A stretch of 64,000 bases of DNA from Microvelia longipes (GCA_018340805.1 JACMZG010001863.1:29531654-29595653); one strand, 5' to 3'. Shown: positions 45,379 through 57,425, counted from the stretch's first letter. Program-made: numbers and translations. Notes: generated by a model from the letters alone, not told the origin.

Positions 45379-46021
45379 CTCATATCCATTATTGTTCTTA
45401 TTAAAGGATATGACTATATGACTTGCTAGATTTGTATTTTGGTGGCCTTTAATTTTATTTTCGAGATGAAAGTCTTTGACTTTCAAATGGTATTAAATTT
45501 TGACGAATACTAAAGCTTTCAGCATTTTAATGATATTTTATTTATTGGAAAAACTCAATAGTAAACTTGATTCATATTCGAAGTCTAGTTTCTTAGTAAG
45601 TAGGAAGTAACGTTTATTTCATGTCCGTATTAAGAATTCAAAGTAGGAGTTAGTTCATCGACACAGACCTTTACCTTCCGTTGCCAAGTCTTTATAAGGT
45701 CACGATAATCTTGTAGATCTACCATACATTCGTGTCTTTGATTCTTATTACCTATCTCCGATACTTTGAGTAATATCATGTTAACTAAAAGTATATTCAT
45801 TTCATTAGATTTAAGTAAATGTAAGCCCTAAATTTATTTGTAGATAAAAATCATTTTATTTTTTTACTTAATGGCTACATCTTTAAATGTCATGTAACAT
45901 TTTCCGATTTAAAAAATTCACTCTGATTTTTTATAGAACAGTATTATATGTTTTAACTTAATAGATTCGGTTAATCCTACGTATATAATTTAATACTACC
46001 GAGTTTTGCAAAACCTTCAGT

Positions 46022-46062
46022 CTCTGTCGGCGCTCTGATGAGTTAGACGTAACAAAACAGAG
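46022..46062 (+). ncRNA. Hammerhead-ribozyme-like core, apparently inactive
   Basis: CTCTG, TC, GGCGCT, CTGATGA, GTTA-GACG-TAAC, AAAA, CAGAG gives the CUGAUGA box, a 4-bp helix II and a 5-bp helix III next to a GUC site. The second core box reads AAAA instead of GAAA, and the 6-nt helix I is too short to close. At best a decayed hammerhead such as those in Penelope-like or retrozyme elements; chance is possible. Confidence 0.25.
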
Positions 46063-46424
46063 TCGGACATGACATTATGTTAACGACATAATGTCGAGTC
46101 ATCAAAAATAACGAATGTCGAATGATGAAACAGTTCCCAGGTCTAGCATTTCATTTTGCTTGTTACATTCCCTAGGCGTCGCACAATTATATTGTGTTAA
46201 TCCTATGTATTCCGAAAAATGATTTATCCACTGAAAACCCTTGAAATGTAAATATAAACGCAGTAGACGAAATATTGTCGGACATTTGTGCTCACGGATA
46301 CGATCTATAACTATTTCTGGTCGTACGTTCGTTCGTTTAGTTTTCTTATATAATTGAGTTTTTTTTATTAAAGCTTAAGTGAAACTAATCAACGCTTTTT
46401 AAAATAAAGCTGCTTCGCAGCCAG

Positions 46425-46655
46425 ATGCACACCAGAATCCTAACGCTCGAGCAACAAACACGCATTGTAATCGAGCATATGGTGGATATGCTTTACGATT
46501 TCCCTGCACAAGGTTATGTTTATCACGCTGGTTTATTTACAAATTGTGTGACTTTTTTTGGAGTTAAGTTTTTTAACATCCTCACGAGCAAGGATAATAC
46601 AACTAAAACTAATCACGAGATTTGGGTAAAAAAGTGTTTTTATAACCTGAAATAA
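46425..46655 (+). other. Unrecognised ORF preceded by a GC-TTC-GC hairpin
   Basis: 76 codons starting MHTRILTLEQQTRIVIEHMV. The first 29 codons look coding (balanced codon use, less AT-rich) and end at a possible donor CACAAG|GTTATG. After this the frame becomes AT-rich. GCTGCTTCGCAGC at 46409-46421 is a perfect 5-bp hairpin just upstream of the ATG. No family recognised; it might be the start of a mobile-element ORF. Confidence 0.25.
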
Positions 46656-46679
46656 AAATAACCTTCCTTCCAAAAAGAG

Positions 46680-47055
46680 GAAAGGAGATTCTTGCAGGTA
46701 AGCGAGAATTCTTTCAAAGTTAGCAGTGAAAGCAAGAGAAGGAGCTTCATTTTGGAAAACGTTAAATAGATTATATTGCAGAGAAAGAGAGGAGCCTCTG
46801 GATCAAACCCTAATAAGTAGCCCACTTATTTGGTACCTTGACTTAGTTGCTATTATGAGAACACTATTATTAAGATTTAGAACTCTATTAGCATGTGTAA
46901 CGCCGATGTTAGTGGATCTGCTGCTACCGTCCTGACCAGGATTCGAACCCCGACCAAAACAGTTACTACTGCTTAGCTGAGAGGATGTTGAGCAAAGCGC
47001 CTTAGACCTCTCGGTCATAGTACAATCTAACGTACAACTAAAGTTATCCCTCATT
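46680..47055 (-). mobile_element. tRNA-derived SINE
   Basis: On the minus strand an A-box TGACCGAGAGGTC (about 47017-47005) and a perfect B-box GGTTCGAATCC (46949-46939) are about 70 nt apart. They sit in a sequence resembling tRNA-Leu (GAGAGGTCTAAGGCGC). The anticodon arm does not pair, so this is not a functional tRNA. A non-tRNA body continues to about 46680. Confidence 0.7.
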
Positions 47056-47149
47056 AAAATATTTGTGTAGGCGTACTCTAGATATTTAAGTAGATAAAAA
47101 GCTCATCTTAACCAATAATATGGCTCCGGTATACACAAAATAAATATTG

Positions 47150-47598
47150 TATTACTTTTGCCAATAAAGAACTTCTTTAAAAAAAAGTAGATAAAAAATT
47201 ATTCCCCTCACCTGTATGTGTGAGGAACACATATGTATATGTGTTCTCATATGTAGGAGGAAACACTTACATATTTTATTTATCAATCTATTAATTTCTC
47301 ATTAACTATTGCAAATTTAATCCTCTATTTTTACTTTTCCTTATTTATAGCAAATCTATAGGAAAAGTAATCCATTCGCCCTAAAAATTCGTAACCGGAA
47401 TTTCCACTGAGTTTGACCAAAGGATAGTGGTTTTGAGATGTCCTGAATGGTTTTCACTTGTGAAAACTTTTTGACTTGAGAAATTAATAGATTGATAAAT
47501 AAAATATGTAAGTGTTTCCTCCTACATATCATGAGGTTAGGGGAATACTTTTTTTATCTACTTTTTTTTAAACAAGTTCTTTATTGGCAAAAGTAATA
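47150..47598. repeat. Fold-back: inverted arms around a 5S-module repeat fragment
   Basis: Arms 47150-47301 and 47477-47598 match (TATTACTTTTGCCAATAAAG; TAGGAGGAAACACTTACATA). The left arm has an extra small hairpin (GAACACATATGTATATGTGTTC). The loop holds the left end of the 5S-module repeat (AACCGGAATTTCCACTG). Confidence 0.8.
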
Positions 47599-47617
47599 TA
47601 ATATGTACTTACAATAT

Positions 47618-47759
47618 GTATTTCTAGAGCTACGATAATAATATACACACTCCATACACCACACACACACTTGCGACTGATAACTATAGTTATCAGTCTG
47701 CAAGTGTGTGTGTGGTGTGTATGGGAGTGTGTATATTATTATCGTAGCTCTAGAAATAC
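47618..47759. repeat. 142-bp near-perfect palindrome without spacer
   Basis: GTATTTCTAGAGCTACGATA... is mirrored to ...TATCGTAGCTCTAGAAATAC, centred on AACTATAGTT at 47688. It is made from the GTCTGTTATCATCGTAGCTC part of the 5S-module repeat, whose remaining 3' end follows to 47910. Confidence 0.9.
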
Positions 47760-47910
47760 ACTCATTCACCTGGATGGGTAACAGCTAGGAACAAAATGAA
47801 TACACAATACACTCTGATGACGAGCGAAACGATTCCGAAGTAGTGTTGCAGGTAGCGAATCTAATATGATGAGGAAATGTTCTTAGGTACCTCAAACCCA
47901 ATTTTGTACA
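47760..47910 (+). repeat. 3' end of the folded 5S-module repeat
   Basis: CACCTGGATGGGTAACAGCT is the box C remnant. The tail GACGAGCGAAACGATTCCGA has lost one base of the GCGAAGC word. Confidence 0.7.
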
Positions 47911-49295
47911 ACGTTTTAACGACTAAAAATGTTTAGTTGACTGACAAGGATTGCCTTATTAAAGATGCAATAATTCAATGCACTTAGCTGATATTCTCAT
48001 TGAATAGCTCTTTTAATGCAATTTTTGAGTAATAATAAGTTGTTTACAATTTAACATTCCATTCAAGGTTACAGTGATGGTTATTCTAGGAGTAAATTAT
48101 AATTATTTTTTCTCCTTTGCAAAAGCTTTGTGCAGTGTCTTTTTATCCTTCGTTTTTTTCTTTTAATGACCCTCCTTGTTCTTTTTCCTTGTTAATACAA
48201 CACGCCGCTGAGGACAAATGTGTTAAATTGTCCCCCTAAGTTCAAAAATCAGAATAAACTAGAAGAGGAAGAAGTAAGCAGTTAAAAAATCATACATTGC
48301 AAAAATAAACTCTAAAAGAAAAGTACAAAATTATTTATTTTTCATCTTTTACTATTAAAAAAACTTTCTACTCTTACTAATTAAGATCCATACGAAAGTA
48401 TTTATAATAAGACAACCCATTTGTTATATAACAATAACTTAGAGTCTTGTCCACCTTATGCGCTATGGTGGACAAGACGCGTAGAAGTCTAGCATTAAAT
48501 ATTAATCCTGGGAGATTAAAAAGAAGTAAATATTGAAAACTAAGAATAATCATGTTTCGGAACAGAATACAAGTGATGAAATTATAATACTCAGCCTAAC
48601 AATATTCGTTTTCTTCATTTATTATGAACAGTTAGTTCATCTAGTAGTTCTTGCCATTATAATTTTAAAATCTGGGTTTTAACAAAAAATAAATAAATAT
48701 ATATGAGTATGTGGATGCATAATCGATTTTAATACGTCGGCTAATATATTAGATATGATAGAAATAATTAAGATATCTACTGCATTAAATTACATGAATG
48801 TATAAATATTTAAAACAAAAGGCATACTATGTGTAACACATATAAATGGATATTATTTAACACTTTTTACCTAATAAAATCAGTTAAACAAAAAAAGTAT
48901 ATTTTGGTTCATAAAGCATTTTTATGAACCAACAAGTTCAAATATCTAAAAATGTATTTAAATGAGAAATTTAAGTACCTTATAGTAATTTAATCTAGGT
49001 GTACTAACCTAATAATTCTGTAATATATGTAATAACAATAATATATTTAAAAACATCTCATTCAGATCTGTAGGAATTTTTATTGGTATAATATAACAAA
49101 ATAAAGTTGATGAGAACAAAAATGACATAATACAATTGCGTAAAGAAGTTCAGATTAGTGAAGCAATAATATGCGAAAAAGAATCCAGATTTCCATGTGA
49201 ATAAAATTATAAAGCAAAATAAAAACTATGCACTACTTCATATTTTTTGTTTTTAGCTTTGAATAAAAACTGAATGTGAGTCGGTTTTTCAGATT
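47911..49295. other. AT-rich stretch with one perfect hairpin
   Basis: GTCTTGTCCACC at 48444-48455 and GGTGGACAAGAC at 48467-48478 form a perfect 12-bp stem with an 11-nt loop. No gene was recognised. Confidence 0.5.
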
Positions 49296-49299
49296 ACTA

Positions 49300-50025
49300 T
49301 AGTTTTACTTTTCATCATACACCGTATGAACAGGAAAAATGTTGTGTTCGTATTAATATCTGAATCAGGGATTTAACTTTAATCATCTGTTTCAGGTGTT
49401 TTTAAGACCTTCTGAATAGTTTTTACATTTTACAAAGTTATTTCTCTGTATGTCTATGTTCTCTTTATGTGTCCAGGTTTTTTATACTAGAGAGTTAAGT
49501 ACAAAAATAAATAATTAGGTTTTGTTGTGCCTTCCGGAAAACATGTTTTTATTATGATTCAAACAAACATTGAGAGTACGCAAACATTTAGAAAATCCAT
49601 AAAACGCGAAACGATGTTTGACCAGCTTTGAAATTTGGCACGCTTGTGAAACATATAGAAGTCCAACAATTTTAGCAAGTGTCATCAATTTTTATAAAAG
49701 TGTACTATTTTTAAAAATGTTAAAAACGGAAAAATAATTTTAGATAAGTATACTAAGTTTTATGTTAATACGGCTAGTATATCTACGGTTTCTGTTGGAT
49801 TGCTAATGTTAAGCAGGATCTAGCAAGGTCAGTACTCGGATGGCTGACCGCTGCGAATAAAAACAAGTGTTTTTACTGTCAGATGTTACTAAAGACGAGC
49901 GAAGCGAGTCTAAAGGCTAAATACAGTATATATTAGGTAATTTCCATATTATGAGGACCAGCGAAGATGGTCCGAAGAGATGAAAACGTTCCGAGGTGCC
50001 CCAGGCCCCATACCTGTTTTTTTTA
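49300..50025 (+). mobile_element. 5S-module repeat, full-length with the best 5S match
   Basis: The module at 49795-49858 reads GTTGGATTGCTAATGTTAAG, CAGGATCTAGCAAGGTCAGT, ACTCGGATGGCTGACCGCTG, CGAAT, clearly 5S rRNA boxes A and C. The tail carries GACGAGCGAAGCGAGTC. Ends TTCCGAGGTGCCCCAG. Confidence 0.85.
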
Positions 50026-50830
50026 AATTACGTTGAAATTTAACGTCGTTTTCTTTAAGGATGTTATGTCAGATTGGATTGGAAAGTATCTCTGATAGTA
50101 AGTAAGCCCAAACAATATGATCATCAAGTTCGTATAAGTGAAAGTGATCTATTTTATAATATTTTTACTTTTACTAGTTTGACTAGATTTTTTTCTCAAC
50201 TATTAGTCGTGATTACAACTCCTTTATGAAGCATTTAATCAATTATAGGAATTTTTTACCCTCTTCTGCTATGTATATCTCTCAAATCCTGGAGTGAATT
50301 ACTTCAGCCTAACATAACAATACTAGGTACCTCCCAGAAGGTCTTTCTGACCGTAAAAATGTCATTTCTGTTTTCGAAATTCTATATTTTAAGATATACT
50401 TAAAAAAATAAAACAGTAGGTTCATATAGACTTTTTCCTTGGATATTTTATGATTTTTAAAATTTGAGTGTCTCGTTTGATTCGCTTAGCTCATACATGA
50501 AACATAAGAGTTAACCCAATGTCTAATGAAGTGAAATATTAATTTAAACTTGGTTCTTCAGAAAATGACGGTCGCCAAATTAATAGTGGCTTAAAAGTTG
50601 CTTAACATACTTTGCTCGTTATCAGATGATACAAAAATAAATTGTGGTAATTTTAATATTTATCGGCAGCTACTATCTAAATAGCAATCAGATTAGACGC
50701 TAGTTTTAATTTAAATTGATCTTACAATGATCGGTCTCTATTCAAATAGAACTATGATAACTTATTTGTCACAAGGAGATTTCCTTTGCTCAATGTTATC
50801 ATTTGATAAAACAACTCAGCATAAGTATAT
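50026..50830. other. AT-rich non-coding stretch
   Basis: No gene, tandem repeat or clear inverted repeat recognised. Confidence 0.35.
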
Positions 50831-50831
50831 G

Positions 50832-51110
50832 TAAGTAAGTAATATATGTAGTAATACAAAATAAATAAATAAAATATAATGTTGTAATATATATGAAATA
50901 TATGTAGTAATACATAATAAATAGTAATAATAATGTAGTAATATATATGAATATATGTAATACATAATAAATTGTAATAATAATATATAAATAATAATAA
51001 TAATGTAGTAAATAAAATATATGTAAAAATACATAATAACTGGTAATTATTATATATAAATGATAATAATAATGTAATAATATATATGAAATATGTACAT
51101 ATTCTATGCA
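50832..51110. repeat. Degenerate about 60-bp tandem array
   Basis: Units of TAGTAATAATAATGTAGTAA, TATATATGAATATATGTAGT, AATACATAATAA repeat about five times. The open frames across it are low-complexity artefacts. Confidence 0.85.
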
Positions 51111-52544
51111 TATATATTTACATATAAACTAAACATGTACATACTACTACATATATATGTATAGTAGTATGTAATTATAAATATAGGCAGTATGCCTTAA
51201 AAGCGTAAATTAATTTGAAATCAAATGAAATTGGGAATGATTATATTGCGCAAATTAAATAGTAAATTTGAAATAATTTCTATTATAATTAAACCATCGA
51301 TTTCTAGAATTAATGGAATCTTAGCATGAACGTTAATTAATAACTTGAACCTAGGATTTATTCACCATTTTAACCCACTTATTTTAAATAAAGTTATACT
51401 TTTATATTTAAATTTCTGAGCTAATGTTACAAAAAATACAAAAAGATTTAAAACAGCAAAGGTTTTAATTAACATTACAAATATAGCTATGCTTGGTTAA
51501 TTAAAACAAATACTTTTAAACTTTCTGTGCTTTTAAAAAAATCCGCAAGCCGGCTAGTATTCGTGTCTTCACTTAACTTCCTATTGCAGACATTTGAAAA
51601 ATTCGCCAAAACTTGAGGAATGTATAAACAAGGAGTTTTAGAAGGAAGTATTTTGGTACATAAAATAATTGGCTAAAACTGGATTAGTTCGAAACAAAGA
51701 GAATCTCTGAGAGGTTAACCTTGAACTTGACGGCCGCAAGCATCTTCCATAATCTTATTCTTCAACAACATAAAACTTCTTCATATATCTTTACACGCCC
51801 TTTTCTTTTCAACAATCAGTACTCATTCAAAACAAAAAATAACTTCCTTTTATAGGAAACGATAAAAATAAATGAGGATTATCAGCCAAGCATGACCGTA
51901 CCTCTATCAGGTGGCAAGTTAATTGTTTTTAGATCCTTTTTGTTACATCTTCTTACAGTCTTACTTTAAGCTCTTAACAACTTGGGCTATATTACAGGAA
52001 ACAAGCTATCGGAAGTCCTTAAGATTTATTCCTATTCCTTAGAACTTCCCTCCTGTACTTTTATCACTCATCCTTTATCCTTTTACAATAATAAAGACCT
52101 TAATCCCTGTTACAGAAAAGTTTCTGTTAAAAATTTTTGTGCTTTCGTTATTTGTAAAATAATCAGTTTTTTATTATTAGTAAGTTCTAAAGTTGTCAGT
52201 CAAAGGTGCGATGTTTACATATTGAACTTGATAAACTTTATACTAGCATATCACATGTATAAGTAAGTAAGTAAACATTTATACTTACAAATTAACAAAA
52301 TAGCTAGAATTGCAATTAATTAATGCATAGCCTAAGCCGTCTGCCTGGAGTTTGTTTATTTTTACACATATTATTATTATATTTATAGATTAAGGTAGAT
52401 ATTAATTGATATGCACAAAAATATAATTTTAAGATGTCCTAGCCTATATCATATTCTTAATTTAATTTATTTTGTATTAAAATTAATAGCTGCATTGAAC
52501 TTATCAGCCATTTAATATATACTATAGTAAAGAATAAAAAAAAT
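51111..52544. other. Non-coding stretch
   Basis: A palindrome ACATACTACTACATATATAT / ATAGTAGTATGT lies at 51141-51171. An open frame at 51982-52266 (plus) has no recognisable motif. TCCGCAAGCC at 51541 echoes the inverted-repeat element at 33171. Confidence 0.35.
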
Positions 52545-52545
52545 A

Positions 52546-52664
52546 CGGGCCTTCGGCCCGTGGCCGCTACGCGGACTCGGCGCTTCGCGCCTCGTCCGCT
52601 CCGCGGCGTCGGCCCGCCGGGCCGCTTCGCGGCCCGGGGGCCTTCCAGTGACCGCTTCGCGGCC
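52546..52664. repeat. GC-rich cluster of TTC-loop hairpins
   Basis: 119 bp at about 80 percent GC in very AT-rich surroundings. Hairpins in order: CGGGC-CTTCG-GCCCG; CCGC-TAC-GCGG; GCGGAC-TC-GGCGC-TTC-GCGCC-TC-GTCCGC in mirror layout (52571-52599); CGGGCCGC-TTC-GCGGCCCG (52618-52636); CCGC-TTC-GCGG (52652-52662). Open frames on the minus strand through it are compositional. It resembles the mobile GC clusters of fungal mitochondria in style, not in sequence that I can match. Confidence 0.9.
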
Positions 52665-52762
52665 ACATTGTTGTTGTTTTGTATTAATGTATGGTTTCAC
52701 TATCGTTTCTTGTTACATGGCATTTTGCCACGTATTTAGCGAATTTTCACAGACTTGTTTCA

Positions 52763-52783
52763 CAGGCCCGCTTCGCGGGCCTG
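52763..52783. repeat. Solitary GC hairpin
   Basis: CAGGCCCGC-TTC-GCGGGCCTG, a perfect 9-bp stem with a TTC loop, 100 bp from the cluster at 52546. Small AT-richer hairpins flank it (TGGCATTTTGCCA at about 52718; TCACAAATTTGATTTTGTGA at about 52795). Confidence 0.85.
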
Positions 52784-53059
52784 AGAGGCTTTCTCACAAA
52801 TTTGATTTTGTGAGGAAATAATCCACACGTTGCAACTGTTAAAGTAACCTTGTATATAGGGTAAGAAAAGATTATAGTTTCATCTTTCATCAGCTTTAGT
52901 TATCGTCCACTATACAAAAGGGTATAAACTTTAACTTACGTTTATGATTGTTTATAGAATTTAAAGAAAAATGTCAAATTTTGTTTTGTAAACAAATTGT
53001 TTATTTGAGTAAAATCTTAAGTTTGAAAAAAATATATTCATGATTATTCAAAATAAAAA

Positions 53060-53660
53060 TACCGTTTGCGTCACTTAGGATTGTCCGATTGAGCTGAAAC
53101 TGGTCGCATTCGTTTTAGAATAACTTCGACCATATAAAGACTACTTCGATGTTCTTCCTCTTTACGGGTCTGCTTAGCTCGGCGTGGTTCAGTGGAAGCC
53201 ATTTTTGCCCTGTCTCTCTGGGACAGTAGGCTTACCATGATGGAGCAAGAGGTAGAAGTCTCTCTTTTATACTATACCCCCACCCTCTAACACTACTGAA
53301 CTTAACAGATATCGTACGAGTCTTTGACCTAGACGTATACATATATACAAGATTATATATATATGTATACCGATTGCGCCATTTGTGATGGTTCGATTGA
53401 GCTGAAATTGGTCTTAATCGATTCAGCTAGCCGTCTACCTAAATACTAGATACCGTGTTTTAAAGCCATTTTAAGTTTCAAAAAAAAAATTTTTTCGTGA
53501 CGTCATAACTTTGGTTGATGACGTCATAATGTGTTTATAAACAATAGGCCTCGTAACCTCCTCAACATCTCGCGATTTGCAAAGTTTCGTTTCAATTTGA
53601 GGACGCCTTCGAGAGTTATCGTTCGCCATACGAAAGGGTAGAAACTCTTACATACATATT
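53060..53660 (+). repeat. Second dispersed repeat family, two partial tandem copies
   Basis: GTCCGATTGAGCTGAAACTG at about 53083 and GGTTCGATTGAGCTGAAATT at about 53390 start related segments. The later one ends CGAGAGTTATCGTTCGCCAT, AGGGTAGAAAC, which has a diverged relative at 20403-20460 (GAAAGTTATCGTGTGCCATA). GACGTCATAA words occur twice. Confidence 0.55.
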
Positions 53661-54039
53661 ATATATACATATATATATATATTATATATATATATATACA
53701 TATATATATAAACTTTTTTCGGACATATATTTTTGTTATCAGGAAGCCAATAGGAACCGATTCCACTCACTCCCACCCTCAACTTCCGTCATCCGAACAA
53801 CCTCATAAGCGTCATTTTCATTATGAAAATTCGCTAAAACGGTATTTGTAATATTTTAAAAAGTAAGCAATATTTTTAGGTTATTAACGAGTTCTAAAAT
53901 TGTCAGTCAAAGGTACAATGTTTTATATATTGTTCTTGATAAACTTATACTTGATGCATATCGCATGTATATAGCTATCTTGAAAATCACCATTTATAAT
54001 GTGCATTATACTATATACAATCTAACTATCCCTCATACC

Positions 54040-54215
54040 CCTTATTACCTTACTTTACTACTTATTTACTTATTACTTACTTTATTAGTACTTCTCTTAT
54101 TACTTACTTATAACTTACTTTATTGTTATTTTGCTTATTACTTACTGTATATACTTATTTTATTATTACTTTACTTATTACTTATTTACTTACTTTACTA
54201 CCTTATTACCCTCAC
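54040..54215. repeat. Low-complexity TTACTTA tract
   Basis: Irregular (TTACTTA) and (TTATTAC) units; the Leu/Tyr-rich open frames are by-products. Confidence 0.85.
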
Positions 54216-54329
54216 ACAAATTTGGAAATTGTTGGAAATTACATTTTTTGTTGTTATAAGAAAAGCATGATCCCAATCTTAATACTCTATTTTACCTTTA
54301 GAAATTCGCTAAAAACCTAAACTTCAAAC

Positions 54330-56630
54330 AAATATTTTGTTTGGCTTGCTCCGCTTGCCTGGGTGCTTTTTAATATACGATGTTTGACTTAAAACTGATT
54401 TCCTATATTAAGATAATTTACCTCCACTTCTCTTACAACAAACTATAAATAAATACAGTTAATAAATAAATAAAATAAATGATATAATAGTACAATCAAT
54501 ATATTATAAATTATAGTTCCGTAAAATAGTATCTGATTACAATTTATTAAAAACCGCGTCGTTTATTATTTTCAACTAACTTTCTCTCATTGAAATTCTT
54601 GGTTTTGTTATTAATGGAATTGTATAAAATGGTTTCGCGTTTTTCACTTCTATTGAGAATATTAAACATAACGCGATTGCATTTTACTTATATTTTAGAA
54701 AATGTTTCAATACGCTAGTAAGGTAGGTTGCATAGAAGGAGGAAGGGGTTGGAATGATGATGTGAGTTGTCACTTCCGCTTATTTTAACTTTTTACTCTT
54801 GTACTATGTTTAATAACAGAAGTACCTGTAAAGTTACTGATTTGGCTTGGGGCTACTATACACAGGAATTATTAAGACCGATTTTAGCGCAATCTGTCCA
54901 AACCTTTAACCAGAAACACGAAAAAAATATTAATTTGTCTTAAAGATAAAAATTATGTTGTATACTCCTTCCCTTTTGGGTGCTGCATTGAATTAACAGG
55001 GATACCTATCAACACACGCACGGACACCCAACGTTAAGTGGGCGAAAGGTACGCGGAGCGACCACGAGAATTTGTGTGCGGGAATAAATGTGGTTAGCGA
55101 TTTTGCTATGATTCATTAAATAGCAAAATGCTATGTAGCAACTAATAATGAGCTGCAATAGGTAGAAGACGTTTGTAGGAAATCGTTTAAAATAACATGA
55201 AAATTAAATTATACCAGGAAATTATATAGGCCAATCATATTAAGTTAGTGAGATGTAAGCTGAGTGGAAAATTTTCGTGACATTAGGGGTAATAAACCAA
55301 GATAGTTTGTTACCCTAGTGGAAGAGTCGGGGTAACCGTAAAATAGTAACCAAGCTTCGTGGTTACGAGTTCAGGTTGCCTGGTATGCCAGTTAGAGTGC
55401 CTGTATAATCATTATACAGGCACTCTAATGCCAGTTAGCTCGTCAAAATGGTTTAAGTTTAAGTATCTTAACTTGGGCGACAAACACGCCTATTGCTGTT
55501 TACATCTAATGAGAAGGATGAGTTTTAAGCTAATGTTTCTAAAGTATGTGAACATGGCTTTCTGGAGATTCTCAGAAACATATCCGGCAGGAGTGATTGT
55601 TGAGGGTTTCTTAGGGAGTCTTAAAATACAAAAGATTAAGAAACACTGCTTTAAATACGACAAATCTTTACCCCTGTAGTGTCTTGTAAATGTTTACTCG
55701 TGGTTCTGTTATTTCTATATGTATTTATTAAAAAATTAAATGAAGATATGAAAATCCTTATTCTTGTAACACAAAGTTTAGGATGTAGGTCAAGAGGGTA
55801 AACGTCAGAATACTTAAACAGGAAGTCCATATATTGCCAAGTCTCTAGAATTGTCTTTGAAGGACTTTATCGACTTGGACTTGTACTTCCCTTCTTACTT
55901 ACCTGTGGACTTTCATTAAACCAAGAATTCTTGAAGTCACCTCGCTACCTCATTTAGTACATTTCATTCAATTGTAAGGTCAGGTTTTAACTTATTTATC
56001 ATCAAACCAGCGGTAAAACATCAAAAGACTAGACATCTTGAAAAACATCGTTTCTTCGAAAGTCCTCGCCTTTCTTTTTTATTGAACTTGTCTGAATTAA
56101 AATTGATCTTACCCGTAGTGTGGTTTTACTTCCCATACATTGAACCTTCACTGACAGCTGACTGACTTTTATACGAAAAATATGTTGACTACGATTTTCT
56201 TTATTTAAGTTAGCTACCTTTCACCATGACTGTTAAACATCGTCTCAATGATATGACTGATAGATAATACATCAAATCTGATAACTCGATGTATTGAAAG
56301 CGAAAGTAAGATTTCTTACTCCGCATCTTGACTAACCCGCCTTACCTGATTTAAAACTGTGTTATTAAATGGATCTTTTTACAAAAACACTAAGTTGTTC
56401 AAAGGTATGATTTTGCTATGATTTTTAGCCATGAATGTTTGTATGTTTAATGAATGTATTCATTTAATTTTTCCTTGATTTATTCATGAATGAATGTATT
56501 CTTACGACCATTTATTTTCTGCAGTTTTTTATTCTAATTAATAAATATGTTTGAAAAGGATGATCATTACTGTATGCTAGTTAACTACGAAATGCGACAA
56601 GAAATAGTCTAACCAAGCCAAGGGGGTTGG
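54330..56630. other. 2.3 kb non-coding stretch with one strong hairpin
   Basis: AGAGTGCCTGTATAATC facing GATTATACAGGCACTCT (about 55401-55433) is a perfect 14-bp-plus stem. CCAGTTAG repeats directly beside each arm, suggesting a hairpin inserted with duplication. No exon recognised. Confidence 0.5.
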
Positions 56631-56639
56631 CATAATTGG

Positions 56640-57085
56640 AAGGTATCTCGGAACTTTTCCTCCCCACATCAGATTCGCTACGCTCATACTAACTACATCG
56701 GACTCGCTTCGCTCGTCCTCAGACAGTAGATAAATTAGTTTTGTTTCCAGTGTTACCCATCCAGGTACTGATCTCGCCTAGTGTTGCTTAACTTTTATGA
56801 TCCAACAAACACCGTACATGTACTTGCAGTATTCAATGACTTTTCCCTTACGTTATTGCGTTAAATAAAATCATGACAGCACAACTAGTCCTTAAATTGA
56901 TTTTTGTGTCTAGTTTCAACTCTTTAAAATAAACACGCTGTGAGTTACGAACACACACACATACAGACTTGAACTTAGTAAAAACCATTCAGGAGGTCTT
57001 AAAACACCTGAAACGGATGACTCATGTGAAATCTGAGTTTCGAATTTCAATGCTTTTCCTAAATGCTTACGGTATAAATGAGAGA
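56640..57085 (-). mobile_element. 5S-module repeat, middle deleted
   Basis: The 5S module lies at about 56745-56795 (minus: GTTAAGCAACACTAGGCGAG, ATCAGTACCTGGATGGGTAA). The tail contains ACTCGCTTCGCTCGTCC. About 350 bp between CTTGCAGTATT and the GACTTTTCC segment is missing. Confidence 0.8.
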
Positions 57086-57169
57086 ATGAATAAGAAGTTA
57101 TTATAATACGTTTATTATTATTTCATATTTCTATAGACTATATTAGTCTATAGTCTATATAAGCCATCT

Positions 57170-57425
57170 CCGAAGGCTGCGGTCGTTAAAGTGTCAGTAT
57201 TTATATTGGCCTTTGACACCACGGAAGTCTAGGGTTCGCATCCCAGGTTGCGCTCTTAGTTTTTATAAGATTATTGAGATCAATATAAATCATCGAGATC
57301 TTTAGAGTATAAATCATTACACTCTCGGGAGTGTAATGGTTGCCACTACCACCTGAGGTTGTTCCCGCAGGAGTTATCCTAATGAGCCGCAAGGTTTTAA
57401 AACGAGTATTATTATTATTATATAC
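57170..57425 (+). mobile_element. Candidate SINE with B-box-like GGGTTCGCATCCC
   Basis: GGGTTCGCATCCC at about 57232 fits a pol III B-box with one change. A downstream GC-richer body (TTGCCACTACCACCTGAGGT) ends in a TTATTATTATTATATA tail. No clear A-box, so the class is uncertain. Confidence 0.4.

Noticed and set aside
46931..47020. Possible functional tRNA-Leu on the minus strand
   Set aside because: A- and B-boxes are good, but the anticodon stem does not pair and the acceptor stem is missing. Called as the head of a SINE instead.
47814..47834. Hammerhead core CTGATGA...CGAAAC
   Set aside because: This is a mutated 5S-repeat tail (GACGAGCGAAGCGAG). Helix II would be one or two base pairs and there is no helix III.
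49795..49858. 5S rRNA gene
   Set aside because: Only the box A to C part is present, with substitutions and no 5' or 3' acceptor-stem halves; the same module occurs in many repeat copies.
52457..52700. Arg/Ala/Gly-rich minus-strand open frames
   Set aside because: They arise from the GC hairpin cluster; stops are rare there because of composition. No start context, splice site or family similarity.
53170..53205. tRNA-like A-box TGGTTCAGTGG
   Set aside because: No B-box at a workable distance and no cloverleaf.
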